A stretch of DNA of 64,000 bases from Prauserella rugosa (GCF_000719975.1 NZ_JOIJ01000008.1:124001-188000); one strand, 5' to 3'; shown: positions 16,236 through 25,853, counted from the first letter of the stretch. Notes: generated by a model from the sequence alone, not told the origin. Translations and numbers: made by a program.

Positions 16236-17819
16236 ATGGTCGCGGTGGCCTCGGTGCAGACGATCCCTGCGGTGCTTCGATCTGCTGCAGAACGGTTCGG
16301 GGACCGGACCGCGATCATCGACGGCGCCGTGTGTTTGACCTACCGGGAACTTCTGGAACACGTTCGCATGGTGGCGCGGGTCTACCTCGCAGGCGGGGTG
16401 CGGCGCGGTGACCGGATCGCGGTGAACTCGCCGAACACGCACCACTGGGTCGTGGCCGCGCTCGCCGCGCACTACGCGGGCGCCACCCTCGTGCCCGTCA
16501 ACACCCGGTTCACCGGAACCGAGACCGTCGACCTCCTCCGGCGCACCTCCGCGAGGGTGCTCGTCGTCGCGGGCGACTTCCTCGGCGTGGACCGCCTGGC
16601 CGGTATCCGTGCGGCGGCCGAGCCCGGCGACCTCGCATCCATCGACCTCGTCGTGCGGGTCCCACTGCCCGGACCGCTCCCGCCCGACACCGGTGCCGAC
16701 CCCGATACCGGCACCGTCGACTGGCCGGAGCTCCTCGAGACCGCCCGCGCCGCCGATTCCGTCACCCCTGCCGACGTCGAGGCCAGGGCCGACGAGGTCA
16801 AAGCCGACGACATCAGCGACATCCTGTTCACCTCGGGCACCACCGGGCGCAGCAAGGGCGTGCTGTCGGCGCACCGGCAGGCACTCGACGTCGCATCGGC
16901 GTGGGCCGACTGCGGGCGGCTCGGGCCCGAGGACCGGTACCTCGTGGTCAACCCGTTCTTCCACAGCTTCGGCTACAAGGCGGGCATCCTCGTGGCGCTG
17001 CTCAGCGGCGCGGCGCTCGTGCCGCAGGCGACGTTCGACGCGGCCGCGGTCCTGGAGGTGGTCGACCGTGAGCGGATCTCGGTTCTGCCCGCCGCGCCCA
17101 CGGTGTTCCAGACGTTGCTCGACCACCCCGACCGTGACTCCCATGACCTCACGTCGCTGCGGCTCGCGGTGACCGGTGCCGCGACGGTGCCGGTGCGGCT
17201 GGTCGAGCGGATGGGCGGCGAACTCGGTTTCGACACCGTGCTCACGGCCTACGGGCTGACCGAGGCCGTCGTCGCCACGATGTGCCGGCCCGGTGACGAT
17301 CCACGGACCGTCGCGCACACCAGCGGACGTGCCGCTGCGGGCTTCGAGGTGCGCGTCGATGCCCGCGGTGAGGTGCTGCTGCGGGGCCCGAACGTGATGC
17401 TCGGCTACCTCGACGACCCGGAGGCGACCGCGAAGGCCGTCGACCCCGACGGCTGGCTGCACACCGGCGACGTCGGACGGCTGGACGAGGCGGGCAATCT
17501 CACGATCACCGGCCGGCTCAAGGACATGTACATCTGCGGCGGGTTCAACGTCTACCCGGCCGAGATCGAACAGGAACTGTCCCGTCTGGACGGTGTGCGC
17601 GAGGTCGCGGTGATCGGGGTTCCCGACGAGCGCCTCGGCGAGGTGGGCAAGGCGTTCGTCGTGGCCGACGGACTGTCCGGCGACGACGTACTCGGCCACT
17701 GCGCCGCCCATCTCGCCAACTACAAGCGTCCCCGATCGGTCGAGTTCGTCCCGGCACTGCCGCGCAACGCCTCGGGGAAGGTCCTCAAACGCCTGCTGGT
17801 CAAGGAGAGAACGGCATGA
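16236..17819 (+). CDS. fadD3: acyl-CoA synthetase (FadD3-like, HIP-CoA ligase)
   Basis: A 527-aa AMP-forming ligase. The P-loop LFTSGTTGRSKGVLSAH is near residue 200, AYGLTEAVVATMC (A5) near 340, HTGDVGRLDEAGNLTITGRLKDMYICGG in two adjoining blocks around 410-435, and the catalytic lysine is in NASGKVLKR near the C-terminus. The start at ATG 16236 follows CAGGGAGGGA. Position as the divergent first gene opposite fadE30 matches Rv3561, which activates HIP (methylhexahydroindanedione propionate) with CoA and so starts C/D-ring breakdown. The substrate is inferred from synteny. Confidence 0.9.
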   Translation: MVAVASVQTIPAVLRSAAERFGDRTAIIDGAVCLTYRELLEHVRMVARVYLAGGVRRGDRIAVNSPNTHHWVVAALAAHYAGATLVPVNTRFTGTETVDLLRRTSARVLVVAGDFLGVDRLAGIRAAAEPGDLASIDLVVRVPLPGPLPPDTGADPDTGTVDWPELLETARAADSVTPADVEARADEVKADDISDILFTSGTTGRSKGVLSAHRQALDVASAWADCGRLGPEDRYLVVNPFFHSFGYKAGILVALLSGAALVPQATFDAAAVLEVVDRERISVLPAAPTVFQTLLDHPDRDSHDLTSLRLAVTGAATVPVRLVERMGGELGFDTVLTAYGLTEAVVATMCRPGDDPRTVAHTSGRAAAGFEVRVDARGEVLLRGPNVMLGYLDDPEATAKAVDPDGWLHTGDVGRLDEAGNLTITGRLKDMYICGGFNVYPAEIEQELSRLDGVREVAVIGVPDERLGEVGKAFVVADGLSGDDVLGHCAAHLANYKRPRSVEFVPALPRNASGKVLKRLLVKERTA

Positions 17820-18739
17820 CCGACGAGCACAGCGGCAACGGATCCGGCAACCGCTCCGGCAACCGCTCCGGCAACGACCCCGGATCCGCCGCGGGATCGG
17901 GATCGGAACCGGTCGTGCGGTACGAACGGCGCGGACCGGTGGCGGTCGTGACGATGAACCGGCCGCAGTACCGGAACGCGCAGAACTCGGTGATGACCTA
18001 CGCGCTGGACGCGGCGTTCACCAGGGCCGTGGACGACCCCGAGGTCAAGGTCATCGTGCTGGCGGGGGAGGGACCGCACTTCTCGGCCGGCCACGACATC
18101 AGCTCACCGGGCCGCGACGTGGACGTCTCCTACGACCGTAGGGCCGTGCTGTGGTGGGACCACGTCGACCGGGAGGGCGGCGATCGGCGGTTCGCGCGTG
18201 AGTCCGAAGTGTACCTGGGAATGTGCAGGCGCTGGCGGGAGATCCCGAAGCCGATGATCGCCTCGGTGCAGGGCGCATGCATCGCGGGCGGGCTGATGCT
18301 GGCGTGGTCGTGCGACCTGATCGTGGCCTCCGACGACGCGTTCTTCGCCGATCCCGTGGTACGCATGGGAATTCCGGGCGTGGAGTACTTCGCGCATCCG
18401 TGGGTGCTCGGGGTCGCGGCCGCCAAGGAGGTGCTGTTCACCGGGCAGCGGTTCAGCGCCCGGCAGGCCAAGGAATGGGGAATGGTCTCGCGTGTGGTAC
18501 CTCCCGCGGAGCTGACCTCGACGGTGACGCAGCTGGCGGAGAGGATCGCCGAGATGCCCTCGTTCGGCCTGGCACTGACGAAGAAGGCGGTGAACCAGGC
18601 ACAGGACCTGATGGGCATGCGGTCCGGAATGGACTCGGTGTTCGGCTTGCATCACTTCGCCCACGCCCACAACGCCGAGACCCAGGCAGATCCCCTCGCG
18701 GGCCAGACCGCGGCGTCGATGCGGGACGCGGGGAGCTGA
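17816..18739 (+). CDS. enoyl-CoA hydratase/isomerase family protein
   Basis: A 307-aa crotonase-fold protein coupled to fadD3 by ATGA. The first 30 residues are a Gly/Asn/Ser/Arg-rich tail (GNGSGNRSGNRSGN) that is probably disordered. The crotonase core starts at VVRYERRGPVAVVTMNRPQ; the oxyanion-hole motifs are GPHFSAGHDI (about residues 84-93) and ACIAGGLMLAWSCDL (about 152-166). It has a longer middle loop with RRAVLWWDHVDREGG than ordinary hydratases. This gene has no counterpart between fadD3 and fadE31 in the M. tuberculosis order, so it is an insertion or a lineage-specific member. Likely role: hydration of a ring-derived enoyl-CoA. Confidence 0.87.
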   Translation: MTDEHSGNGSGNRSGNRSGNDPGSAAGSGSEPVVRYERRGPVAVVTMNRPQYRNAQNSVMTYALDAAFTRAVDDPEVKVIVLAGEGPHFSAGHDISSPGRDVDVSYDRRAVLWWDHVDREGGDRRFARESEVYLGMCRRWREIPKPMIASVQGACIAGGLMLAWSCDLIVASDDAFFADPVVRMGIPGVEYFAHPWVLGVAAAKEVLFTGQRFSARQAKEWGMVSRVVPPAELTSTVTQLAERIAEMPSFGLALTKKAVNQAQDLMGMRSGMDSVFGLHHFAHAHNAETQADPLAGQTAASMRDAGS

Positions 18740-18740
18740 C

Positions 18741-19877
18741 ATGGACCTCGACATCGATCCGGCCTCGGCGGTGTTCCGGGAGGAGGTCCGCGACTGGTTG
18801 GCCGAGCACGTGCCTCGGTCCGCCCTGCCGTCGATGGACACGGCGGAGGGCTTCGCCGCCCACCGGGAATGGGAGGCGAAGCTGGCCGATGCGCGCCTGT
18901 CGGTGGTCACCTGGCCCGCCGAGTACACCGGCCGCGACGCCTCCCTGCTGCAGTGGCTGCTGTTCGAGGAGGAGTACTACGCCGCGGGCGCGCCGGGCCG
19001 GGTCGGACAGAACGGCATCTTCATGCTCGCGCCGACCTTGTTCGCGCACGGCACCGGGGCCCAGCGGGACCGGATCCTTCCCGCCATGGCCCGCGGCGAG
19101 CAGGTGTGGGCCCAGGCGTGGTCCGAACCGGAGGCGGGCAGCGACATCGCCGCGCTCCGCAGCAGGGCGGAGCGGACCGACGGCGGCTGGCTCGTCTCCG
19201 GGCAGAAGACGTGGAGTTCCCGGGCCGCGTTCGCGGACCGGGCGTTCGGCCTGTTCCGCAGCGATCCGCACTCGCAGCGGCATCGCGGGCTGACCTACCT
19301 CATGATCGACCTGCGTGCCGACGGCGTGACGGTGCGGCCGATCCCGCAACTGGACGGAGAGTCCGGATTCGCCGAGATCTTCTTCGACGAGGTCTTCGTG
19401 CCCGACGACGACGTGATCGGGGAGCCGGGCGACGGCTGGCGGGTGGCGATGACCACGGCCAACAACGAGCGAGGTCTGTCCCTGCGCAGTCCGGGCCGGT
19501 TCCTGGCCTCGGCCGAGCGCCTCGTGCAGCTGTGGCGGGAACGGGGAGCCCCCGAGGAGGCGGCACCGCGGGTCGCGGACGCGTGGATCGACGCGCGGGC
19601 CTACCAGCTCTACACGTTCGGCACCGCCGCCCGGCTGGCCGAAGGAAGGCAGCTGGGCCCCGAATCGTCGGTCAACAAGCTCGCTTGGTCCACATTGGAT
19701 GTCGAACTGCACGAGACGGCCCTCGATCTGCTGGGCCCCGACGCCGAGGTCGACCGGTCGTGGGTGGCGGGGTACCTGTTCTCGCTGGCTGGGCCGATCT
19801 ACGGCGGTACCGACCAGATCCAACGCAACACCATTGCTGAACGCGTACTCGGACTGCCCCGGGAGCCGCGCCCATGA
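18741..19877 (+). CDS. fadE31: acyl-CoA dehydrogenase (FadE31-like)
   Basis: A 378-aa ACAD-family protein. The motif WAQAWSEPEAGSDIAALRS lies near residues 124-142 and the terminal motif IYGGTDQIQRNTIAERVLGLPRE closes the protein. It starts 2 bp after the hydratase stop. Steroid-degrading actinobacterial ACADs of this type assemble as alpha2-beta2 heterotetramers from adjacent genes, so it probably pairs with one of the two following dehydrogenases. Its end overlaps fadE32 by ATGA. Confidence 0.87.
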   Translation: MDLDIDPASAVFREEVRDWLAEHVPRSALPSMDTAEGFAAHREWEAKLADARLSVVTWPAEYTGRDASLLQWLLFEEEYYAAGAPGRVGQNGIFMLAPTLFAHGTGAQRDRILPAMARGEQVWAQAWSEPEAGSDIAALRSRAERTDGGWLVSGQKTWSSRAAFADRAFGLFRSDPHSQRHRGLTYLMIDLRADGVTVRPIPQLDGESGFAEIFFDEVFVPDDDVIGEPGDGWRVAMTTANNERGLSLRSPGRFLASAERLVQLWRERGAPEEAAPRVADAWIDARAYQLYTFGTAARLAEGRQLGPESSVNKLAWSTLDVELHETALDLLGPDAEVDRSWVAGYLFSLAGPIYGGTDQIQRNTIAERVLGLPREPRP

Positions 19878-20923
19878 CGTTCGTCCTCACCCCCGAACAG
19901 GAGGCGTTCGCCGCGAGCCTGCGCGATCTGCTGGCCGCGGCCGACACGCCGCACATCGCCAGGGAATGGGCGGCCGGCAGGCCGGATCCGGGCCGCAAGC
20001 TCTGGCGGGAGCTCGCCGACCTCGGCGTGTGGGCGTTGCTGATACCCGCCGAGCAGGGCGGGCTCGGAGCCGAGCCCGCCGACGCCGTCGTGGCCTGGGA
20101 GACGTGCGGCTACCACGCCGTGCCGGGGCCGGTGGTGGAAACGCTCGGTGTCGCGCCGCGGCTGTTGGCGGGGGAACCGGGCACCCTGACGCGGATCGCG
20201 GCCGGCGACGTGATCGCCACCGCGGCCTTGCCGCCCGAGGTTCCCCGCGCGCTGGACGCCGACGTCGCCGACGTGGTCGCGTACTGCGACGGCGAGGCGG
20301 TCACCACGCCGTCCGTGCGGAGTGCGGGCACCCCTGTTGCGTCGATCGATGCCGTGCGCAGGGTGTTCGCCGTCCCGGGCGGCGGCGAGCGGGTCGCCGA
20401 TCCGCGGCCGCACGCGTTCGAGTTCGGGGTCCTCGGGGTGTCGGCGCAGTTGATCGGCATGGCCGCGCGCATGCTGGACATGGCCACCGAGTACGCCGCG
20501 CAACGCCGGCAGTACGGCCGGATGATCGGGTCGTACCAGGCGGTGAAACACCTGCTCGCCGATGTGGCGATGCGCCTCGAGATGGCCCGGCCGGTGGTGT
20601 ACGGCGCCGCCGTCGCGGCGGCTCTCGCAGACCACACCGACGCTGCCGATCACACAGACCCTGCTGGTCGCACGGGACCCGCTGGTTGTGCCGTGTCCAC
20701 CGATCTCGTGCGCGACACCTCCGCGGCCAAGGTCGCCGCCACCCGGGCGGCGCTGCTGGCGGCACGCACCGCACTGCAGGTGCACGGCGCGGTCGGCTAC
20801 ACCGCGGAGCACGATCTCGGGCTGTGGCTCACCAAGACGCGTGCGCTGGCCGGCGCGTGGGGTGGTACGGACCACCACCGGCGGCGACTGCTGTCGGCGT
20901 TGAGGGGGACCGATGTCGCCTGA
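19874..20923 (+). CDS. fadE32: acyl-CoA dehydrogenase (FadE32-like)
   Basis: A 349-aa ACAD-family subunit. It is shorter and more divergent in the middle than FadE31: it lacks the SEPxAGSD FAD-contact motif. It keeps the C-terminal domain with RRQYGRMIGSYQAVKHLLAD and the HGAVGYTAEHDLGLWL helix. A degenerate repeat DHTDAADHTDPAGRTGPAG interrupts the C-terminal domain (about residues 254-272), unlike ordinary family members. It probably acts as a partner subunit in a heterotetramer with FadE31 or FadE33 in HIP degradation. Confidence 0.86.
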   Translation: MTFVLTPEQEAFAASLRDLLAAADTPHIAREWAAGRPDPGRKLWRELADLGVWALLIPAEQGGLGAEPADAVVAWETCGYHAVPGPVVETLGVAPRLLAGEPGTLTRIAAGDVIATAALPPEVPRALDADVADVVAYCDGEAVTTPSVRSAGTPVASIDAVRRVFAVPGGGERVADPRPHAFEFGVLGVSAQLIGMAARMLDMATEYAAQRRQYGRMIGSYQAVKHLLADVAMRLEMARPVVYGAAVAAALADHTDAADHTDPAGRTGPAGCAVSTDLVRDTSAAKVAATRAALLAARTALQVHGAVGYTAEHDLGLWLTKTRALAGAWGGTDHHRRRLLSALRGTDVA

Positions 20924-22076
20924 CGAACGTGCGGCGATCCGCGCGGAGCTCGCCGAGGCGGTACGCGGCCTGCTCGCCAAGCACGCCGACGTGCGGGCCG
21001 CGATGGCGGCACCCCGCGGCTACGAGGAGGAGGTCTGGTCGTTGCTGTGCCGGCAGGTCGGCGTCGCCGGGCTCGCCGTCCCCGAACGGTACGGCGGCGC
21101 CGGGGCACGCGTCGCCGAGGTCGGTGCAGTGGCCCACGAACTGGGCCGCGCGCTCACTCCGACTCCGCTGCTCGGTTCGGCCGTGCTGGCCGTGGGCGCG
21201 ATCATCCGCGCGGCCGGGGAGGACGCGTGCGCGCGGTTGCTGCCGGACATTGCGGCGGGAGCGAGGGTGGCTGCGCTGGTGTGGTCCGGAGTGGACGGCG
21301 ACTGGTCGTGCGCTCCTCCGATGCGGGATCGCGGCGGAACACTGGACGGTGCCGCCTCGTACGTCCTCGACGGAGACACTGCGGACGTGCTCGTCGTCCT
21401 CGCCACCGACGACGACAACGGCGACAGCGACGACGACAGCGGCGGAGGCGATGCCCGAGTCGGAGTGTACGAAGTGGACGCTCGTCACGACGGTGTCGAG
21501 CGAGCCGACGCCCGTGCCCTCGACCCGACCCGCAGACTGGCGACCGTCCGGATGCGCGGTGTGCCGGGGCGGCGACTCGGCACACTGACCCCGCAGGCGC
21601 TACGGCGGTTGCGGGCCGACGCGCTGGCCGTGCTCGCCGCAGAACAGACCGGCGCCGCCGAACGTGCACTCGAACGCACCGTGGAGTACGCGCTCCAGCG
21701 CCACCAGTTCGGCAGGCCGATCGGGGGTTTCCAGGCGGTCGGACACCGGTTGGCCGATGCCTACGTTCGCCTGGAAACCGCCCGGTCCGCCTGTCACGCC
21801 GCGCTCGAATCCGCATCCGGCCCCGACGACGAGGCCGCGTGCATCGACGCCGCCGTCGCGAAGGTCGTCTGCTCGGAGAGCTCGACCCACATCGCGGCCG
21901 AGATGATCCAGCTCCACGGCGGCATCGCGATCACGTGGGAGCACGACGCACACCTGTACTTCAAGCGGGCACACGGCAGCGCCGCGCTGTTCGGCCCACC
22001 GCAGCGCTACATCGACGCCCTCACGGCGTACCGACTCGGTGACGGCGTCGACGAGTGGTGCGTCAGCGGCGGTTGA
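20913..22076 (+). CDS. fadE33: acyl-CoA dehydrogenase (FadE33-like)
   Basis: A 387-aa ACAD-family subunit overlapping the end of fadE32 by 11 bp in a different frame. The C-terminal domain contains RHQFGRPIGGFQAVGHRLADAY and HGGIAITWEHDAHLYFKRAH. Like FadE32 it lacks a clear SEPxAGSD motif. An Asp/Asn/Gly run (DDDNGDSDDDSGGGD, about residues 168-182) is inserted in the beta domain. Last gene of the plus-strand arm; its final 14 bp overlap the convergent aldo/keto reductase. Which subunit carries the catalytic base cannot be settled by eye. Confidence 0.86.
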   Translation: MSPDERAAIRAELAEAVRGLLAKHADVRAAMAAPRGYEEEVWSLLCRQVGVAGLAVPERYGGAGARVAEVGAVAHELGRALTPTPLLGSAVLAVGAIIRAAGEDACARLLPDIAAGARVAALVWSGVDGDWSCAPPMRDRGGTLDGAASYVLDGDTADVLVVLATDDDNGDSDDDSGGGDARVGVYEVDARHDGVERADARALDPTRRLATVRMRGVPGRRLGTLTPQALRRLRADALAVLAAEQTGAAERALERTVEYALQRHQFGRPIGGFQAVGHRLADAYVRLETARSACHAALESASGPDDEAACIDAAVAKVVCSESSTHIAAEMIQLHGGIAITWEHDAHLYFKRAHGSAALFGPPQRYIDALTAYRLGDGVDEWCVSGG

Positions 22077-22902
22077 ACGTGTCCGGGTCGGGGCCGGTGC
22101 GCTCACCACGGTCGAGCTCGGCCAGGGCGGCCATGTCGGCGTCGTCGAGGCTGAAGTCGAACAGCTGGAGGTTCTCGGCCATCCGCGACGGGGTCACCGA
22201 CTTCGGGATGATCACGTTGTCCAGCTGCAGGTGCCACCGCAGCACGATCTGCGCGGCGGTGCGGCCGTGCTTCTCGGCGAGCCGGGTCACGGCGGGGTCG
22301 GCGAGCAGCGTGCCGCCCTTCGCCAGCGGGCTCCAGGCCTCGGTGACGATGCCGTGGGCGGCGTCGTACTCGCGGGCCTCCCGCTGCTGCAGGTAGGGAT
22401 GCGCCTCGATCTGGTTGACCGCGGGCACGATGCCGGATTCCTCGGCCAGCCGGTCGAGGTGCGCCGGCTGGAAGTTCGACACGCCGATGGCCTTGGCGCG
22501 GCCCTCGGAGTGGATGCGCTCGAACGCCTTCCACGTCTCGACGTACAGGTCGACCTTCGGCATGGGCCAGTGGATCAGGTACAGGTCGACGTAGTCGGTG
22601 CCCAGCTCGGCCAGGCTCTGGTCGAACGCCTTCAGCGTGGCGTCGTAGCCGTGGGCGTCGTTCCACAGCTTGGTGGTGAGGAACAGCTCCTCGCGCGGAA
22701 CGTCGGATTCGGCGATCGCCTGTCCGACGCCCGACTCGTTGCCGTACAGCGTGGCGGTGTCGATGCTCCGGTACCCGGCCTCGATCGCGGCCTTCACCGC
22801 GACGGCGGTCTCCGGCGGCGGCACCTGGAACACGCCGTAGCCGACCTTCGGCATGGACTGCCCGTTGTTGAGTTCCACCGACGGAATGTCGATCTCGGTC
22901 AC
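22063..22902 (-). CDS. aldo/keto reductase
   Basis: A 279-aa AKR of the 2,5-diketo-D-gluconate reductase type. MPKVGYGVFQVP and the catalytic set Asp in AGYRSIDTATLYGNE (D, Y) and Lys in FLTTKLWND are present, with the active-site His in LYLIHWPMP. The cofactor site IPKSVTPSRMAENLQLF is near residue 225. GTG 22902 is chosen since AAAGGA precedes it by 9 bases. It is transcribed toward fadE33 with a 14-bp overlap of coding ends. NADPH-dependent carbonyl reduction is expected; the physiological substrate is unknown. Confidence 0.92.
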   Translation of the reverse strand: MTEIDIPSVELNNGQSMPKVGYGVFQVPPPETAVAVKAAIEAGYRSIDTATLYGNESGVGQAIAESDVPREELFLTTKLWNDAHGYDATLKAFDQSLAELGTDYVDLYLIHWPMPKVDLYVETWKAFERIHSEGRAKAIGVSNFQPAHLDRLAEESGIVPAVNQIEAHPYLQQREAREYDAAHGIVTEAWSPLAKGGTLLADPAVTRLAEKHGRTAAQIVLRWHLQLDNVIIPKSVTPSRMAENLQLFDFSLDDADMAALAELDRGERTGPDPDTFNRR

Positions 22903-23088
22903 TGCCTTGTCCTTTCGCTGGATTGCCCCTGTGAGTCTGGGGGGAGAGGGGCTGCGGCAGCACGCCGTGGGCGCCGCGATGGTGAGGGCTGTCGTCTCGT
23001 GCCCCTCCTCGTTCACACTGTGCTCCTCGGGCCGGTGTCGTACAATGTTCGGCCCTGTCGGCCAACTCCGTCGGGTGAAGGAGGCGTT

Positions 23089-24768
23089 ATGGACAGGGAA
23101 ATCGCACGGGACGCCTCGTTCGTCGGCGCGCTGACCTGCGACGCCGAGGCCGTACGGGGCGATGCCGACGAGGTCGTCGCGGTGCTCGACCAGGCACTCG
23201 GCGGGCGTTACTCGCTCGAGCCGGGGCCGCGTCGGGTGCGCAGTATCACGTATCTGGACAGCGCGGACTGGCGTCTGCACCGCAAGGGTGTGGTTCTGGC
23301 CCACGAACGAGGCTCCGGGGCCGGGACGCTGACGGTGCGTTCCGGGAAGGGTGTGGCGACCGCGGCACTCGCCGAGCAGCCGTCGTGGCCCGCCATGGCC
23401 CACGAGCTCCCCGACGAGGTTCGCACCCTGGTCGACAGTCCATTGTGGATCCGGGCGGTCCAGCCGGTGGTCCACGGCCGCGTCGTCACGCGGTACGTGC
23501 GGGTCCACGACACCGGGGGCACGGCCGTGGCCGTGCTCGCATGGCGGGAGACCGCGGTCTCCGAGCCCGTGCGCATCGAACCGTTCGTGCGCGTGGACGT
23601 CGCCCTTGCCGGCGAGGAGGGCTCGGTGAAGGCGGCCAAGCGGGTGCGGAAGGTGTTGCGCAGACACGACTCCGGCCGCTTCCGTACCACCTCCGCCGAC
23701 CCGTACCCCGACGTCCTCGCCGCGGCAGGCCTGCCCGACCGGCCGGAACCGCCCGCGATCACCCCCGACCTGCCCGCAGGCGTCGCGGTGGCGCGTGCGC
23801 TGCGGGCCCAGGCCGCGGCCCTGGAGGCGACCGTCGACGGCACGATCGCCGACACCGACACCGAGTACCTCCACGACCTGCGGGTGGCGGTGCGCCGGAC
23901 CCGGTCGTTGCTCAAACTCGCCGACGACGTGCTGCCCACGCGGCTCACCACCCGTTACGCGCGGGAGTTCGCCTGGCTCGGCGAGGTCACGAGCCCGGTG
24001 CGCGACCTGGATGTCTACCTGCTCGGCTTCGAGGACCTGACGCGCAGGCTCGTCGCCGCCGACCCGGCCGATCTCGAACCGTTCGCAGCCGACCTGCGGC
24101 GACGGCGGGAGACCGCGCGGCGGGCGCTCGTTCGCTCGCTGCGCACCAAACGATTCGCCCGGCTGATGCAGGACTGGACCGCCGAGCTCGCCGAGCTGAG
24201 CCGCGTGCCCGGCGACGACACCCCCGGAACAGGTGCGCCCGACGGTGATGTGTCCGACGGCGATGTGTCCGGTGGCAGGGCCGGTGCGGACGATGCCGCT
24301 GCGGACGGTCCTGCGGATCCGGGCCCGGACGTCGCGGCGTTCGTGCGGCGACGTCTGGTTGCGACGGCCAAGAAGGTGACCAAGCGCGCGGCCGCGATCA
24401 CCCCCGAATCGCCCGCGGACGACGTGCACGATCTGCGCAAACGATGCAAGGAACTGCGCTACCTGCTCGAGTTCGCCGAACCGTTGTGTCCGCGCGCCGA
24501 GCACTCCGCGGTGGTGAAACGCCTGAAACGACTGCAGGACATCCTCGGTGCGTTCCAGGACGGTGAGGTGCAGAGCCTCGACCTGAAGGAGCAGGCCGCC
24601 CGGCTGTCGGAATCCGGCCGGGCTCCCGTGGAGACGTTGCTGGCCATGGGTGAACTCGCCGGCACCTTCGCCGTCGATCAACAACGGGCGCGCCACGAGC
24701 TGACGGCGGCGCTGTGCCGGTTCCTCGGCGAGGACATGCGCAAACGCATCGGCGCTCTCGTCGCGTGA
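23089..24768 (+). CDS. CYTH and CHAD domain-containing protein
   Basis: A 559-aa protein with a classical AAGGAGG ribosome site. The N-terminal half (to about residue 210) resembles a CYTH/triphosphate-tunnel domain (SITYLDSADWRLHRKGVVLAHE, then alternating basic and acidic strands). The C-terminal half is a CHAD domain of helical repeats with conserved histidines and basic residues (DTEYLHDLRVAVRRTRSLLKL, VHDLRKRCKELRYLLEF). A Gly/Asp-rich linker splits the CHAD repeats (about residues 380-410). CHAD proteins bind inorganic polyphosphate and co-occur with CYTH triphosphatases. It stands alone here; a role in polyphosphate metabolism or granule association is likely. A TACAAT -10-like box lies at 23041. 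Confidence 0.9.
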   Translation: MDREIARDASFVGALTCDAEAVRGDADEVVAVLDQALGGRYSLEPGPRRVRSITYLDSADWRLHRKGVVLAHERGSGAGTLTVRSGKGVATAALAEQPSWPAMAHELPDEVRTLVDSPLWIRAVQPVVHGRVVTRYVRVHDTGGTAVAVLAWRETAVSEPVRIEPFVRVDVALAGEEGSVKAAKRVRKVLRRHDSGRFRTTSADPYPDVLAAAGLPDRPEPPAITPDLPAGVAVARALRAQAAALEATVDGTIADTDTEYLHDLRVAVRRTRSLLKLADDVLPTRLTTRYAREFAWLGEVTSPVRDLDVYLLGFEDLTRRLVAADPADLEPFAADLRRRRETARRALVRSLRTKRFARLMQDWTAELAELSRVPGDDTPGTGAPDGDVSDGDVSGGRAGADDAAADGPADPGPDVAAFVRRRLVATAKKVTKRAAAITPESPADDVHDLRKRCKELRYLLEFAEPLCPRAEHSAVVKRLKRLQDILGAFQDGEVQSLDLKEQAARLSESGRAPVETLLAMGELAGTFAVDQQRARHELTAALCRFLGEDMRKRIGALVA

Positions 24769-24875
24769 TCGCGGCACGGCAGTGGGTGGGGGTACGTGTG
24801 TGTCGCTCGGTAGGGTGAGCGTCAGCGGCTCGCGTGCGCACGCGCGCGTTCAGTACGGGGAATCCAGGAGGAGCC

Positions 24876-25724
24876 ATGGCGCCGAACGACCCGAACTCCG
24901 TGCCCGAGGGCGTGGACCTGGAACGGCCGAATCCCGCGCGGATCTACGACTGGTTCCTCGGAGGTACCCACAACTGGGCCATCGACCGTGAGTTCGGCGC
25001 GAAGGCCGTCGAGACGTTCCCCATCGTGCGCACGATGGCGCGGGTGGGCCGCGAGTTCCTCGGCCGTGGTGTGCAGTACCTCGCCGACCAGGGCATCACC
25101 CAGTTCCTCGACCTGGGTTCGGGCGTGCCGACGGTCGGCAACGTCCACGAGATCGCCGACTCGGTGAACCCGGACAGCCGCTGCGTGTACGTCGACAACG
25201 AGTCCGTGGCCGTGGCCCATTCGCGGGTGCTGCTTGAACGTGAGGGAGACCCCACGCGGCACGCCGTGATCCAGGCCGATCTGCTCGACGTCGACAAGGT
25301 GTGGCAGGAGGCGCTCGACACCGGCGTGCTCGACCCGACGAAACCGATCGGGCTCATCGTCGTCAACGTGCTGTACTTCTTCGGGCCCGACGACGATCCG
25401 CACGGCGTCATCCGGGACTACATGGACCGCCTGCAGCCTGGTTCGTACCTGTTGACCTCGCACCTGACCTACGACGGGGTGCCGGACGAGGGGCAGGACA
25501 AGCGGGAGGCGATCAAGGAGCAGTACGCCCGGTCCAGCTCGCCGCTGTTCCTGCGTTCCCGCGAGGAGTTCGCGCAGTTCTTCGACGGTCTCGAGCTCGT
25601 CGAACCGGGAATCACGTGGACCCCGGAGTGGCGCCCCGAACTGCGCGAGTCGCCCGCGTCGGAGGAGTTCCGGGCCAACCCGGCCGCCGCGAGCGGTGTC
25701 GTCGGGCTCGGCCGCAAGCCCTGA
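24876..25724 (+). CDS. SAM-dependent methyltransferase, SAV2177/DUF574 family
   Basis: A 282-aa protein starting MAPNDPNSVPEGVDLERPNPARIYDWFLGG. The NPARIYDWFLGGTHNWAIDRE motif is the signature of the actinomycete DUF574 methyltransferase family. The SAM-binding motif I is FLDLGSGVPTVGNVHE (about residues 72-87) and the acidic residue follows in CVYVDNE. Start at 24876 chosen over an upstream in-frame ATG because CCAGGAGGAGCC precedes it. The acceptor substrate of this family is generally unknown. It ends before a strong terminator shared with the convergent SLT gene. Confidence 0.92.
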   Translation: MAPNDPNSVPEGVDLERPNPARIYDWFLGGTHNWAIDREFGAKAVETFPIVRTMARVGREFLGRGVQYLADQGITQFLDLGSGVPTVGNVHEIADSVNPDSRCVYVDNESVAVAHSRVLLEREGDPTRHAVIQADLLDVDKVWQEALDTGVLDPTKPIGLIVVNVLYFFGPDDDPHGVIRDYMDRLQPGSYLLTSHLTYDGVPDEGQDKREAIKEQYARSSSPLFLRSREEFAQFFDGLELVEPGITWTPEWRPELRESPASEEFRANPAAASGVVGLGRKP

Positions 25725-25814
25725 CCTTCACGTTCGGCGACACCGCCTGCGCTCCGGGCCCGTGCTTGCGTTCCGTGGATCCTGCCTGCGTTCCGGGATG
25801 CTGCACACACGAGC

Positions 25815-25853
25815 GGGCCGTCCGGAGACTCGAGGCGAATCTCCGGACGGCCC
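25815..25853. terminator. strong hairpin terminator between convergent genes
   Basis: A perfect 14-bp stem (GGGCCGTCCGGAGA, 25815-25828, with 25840-25853) and an 11-base loop separate the methyltransferase and the SLT-domain gene. Confidence 0.8.

Noticed and set aside
22063..24777. 904-codon minus-strand open frame spanning the CYTH-CHAD gene
   Set aside because: Only its last 280 codons (the aldo/keto reductase) match a family. The rest is antisense to the CHAD gene and is open because of high GC at third positions.
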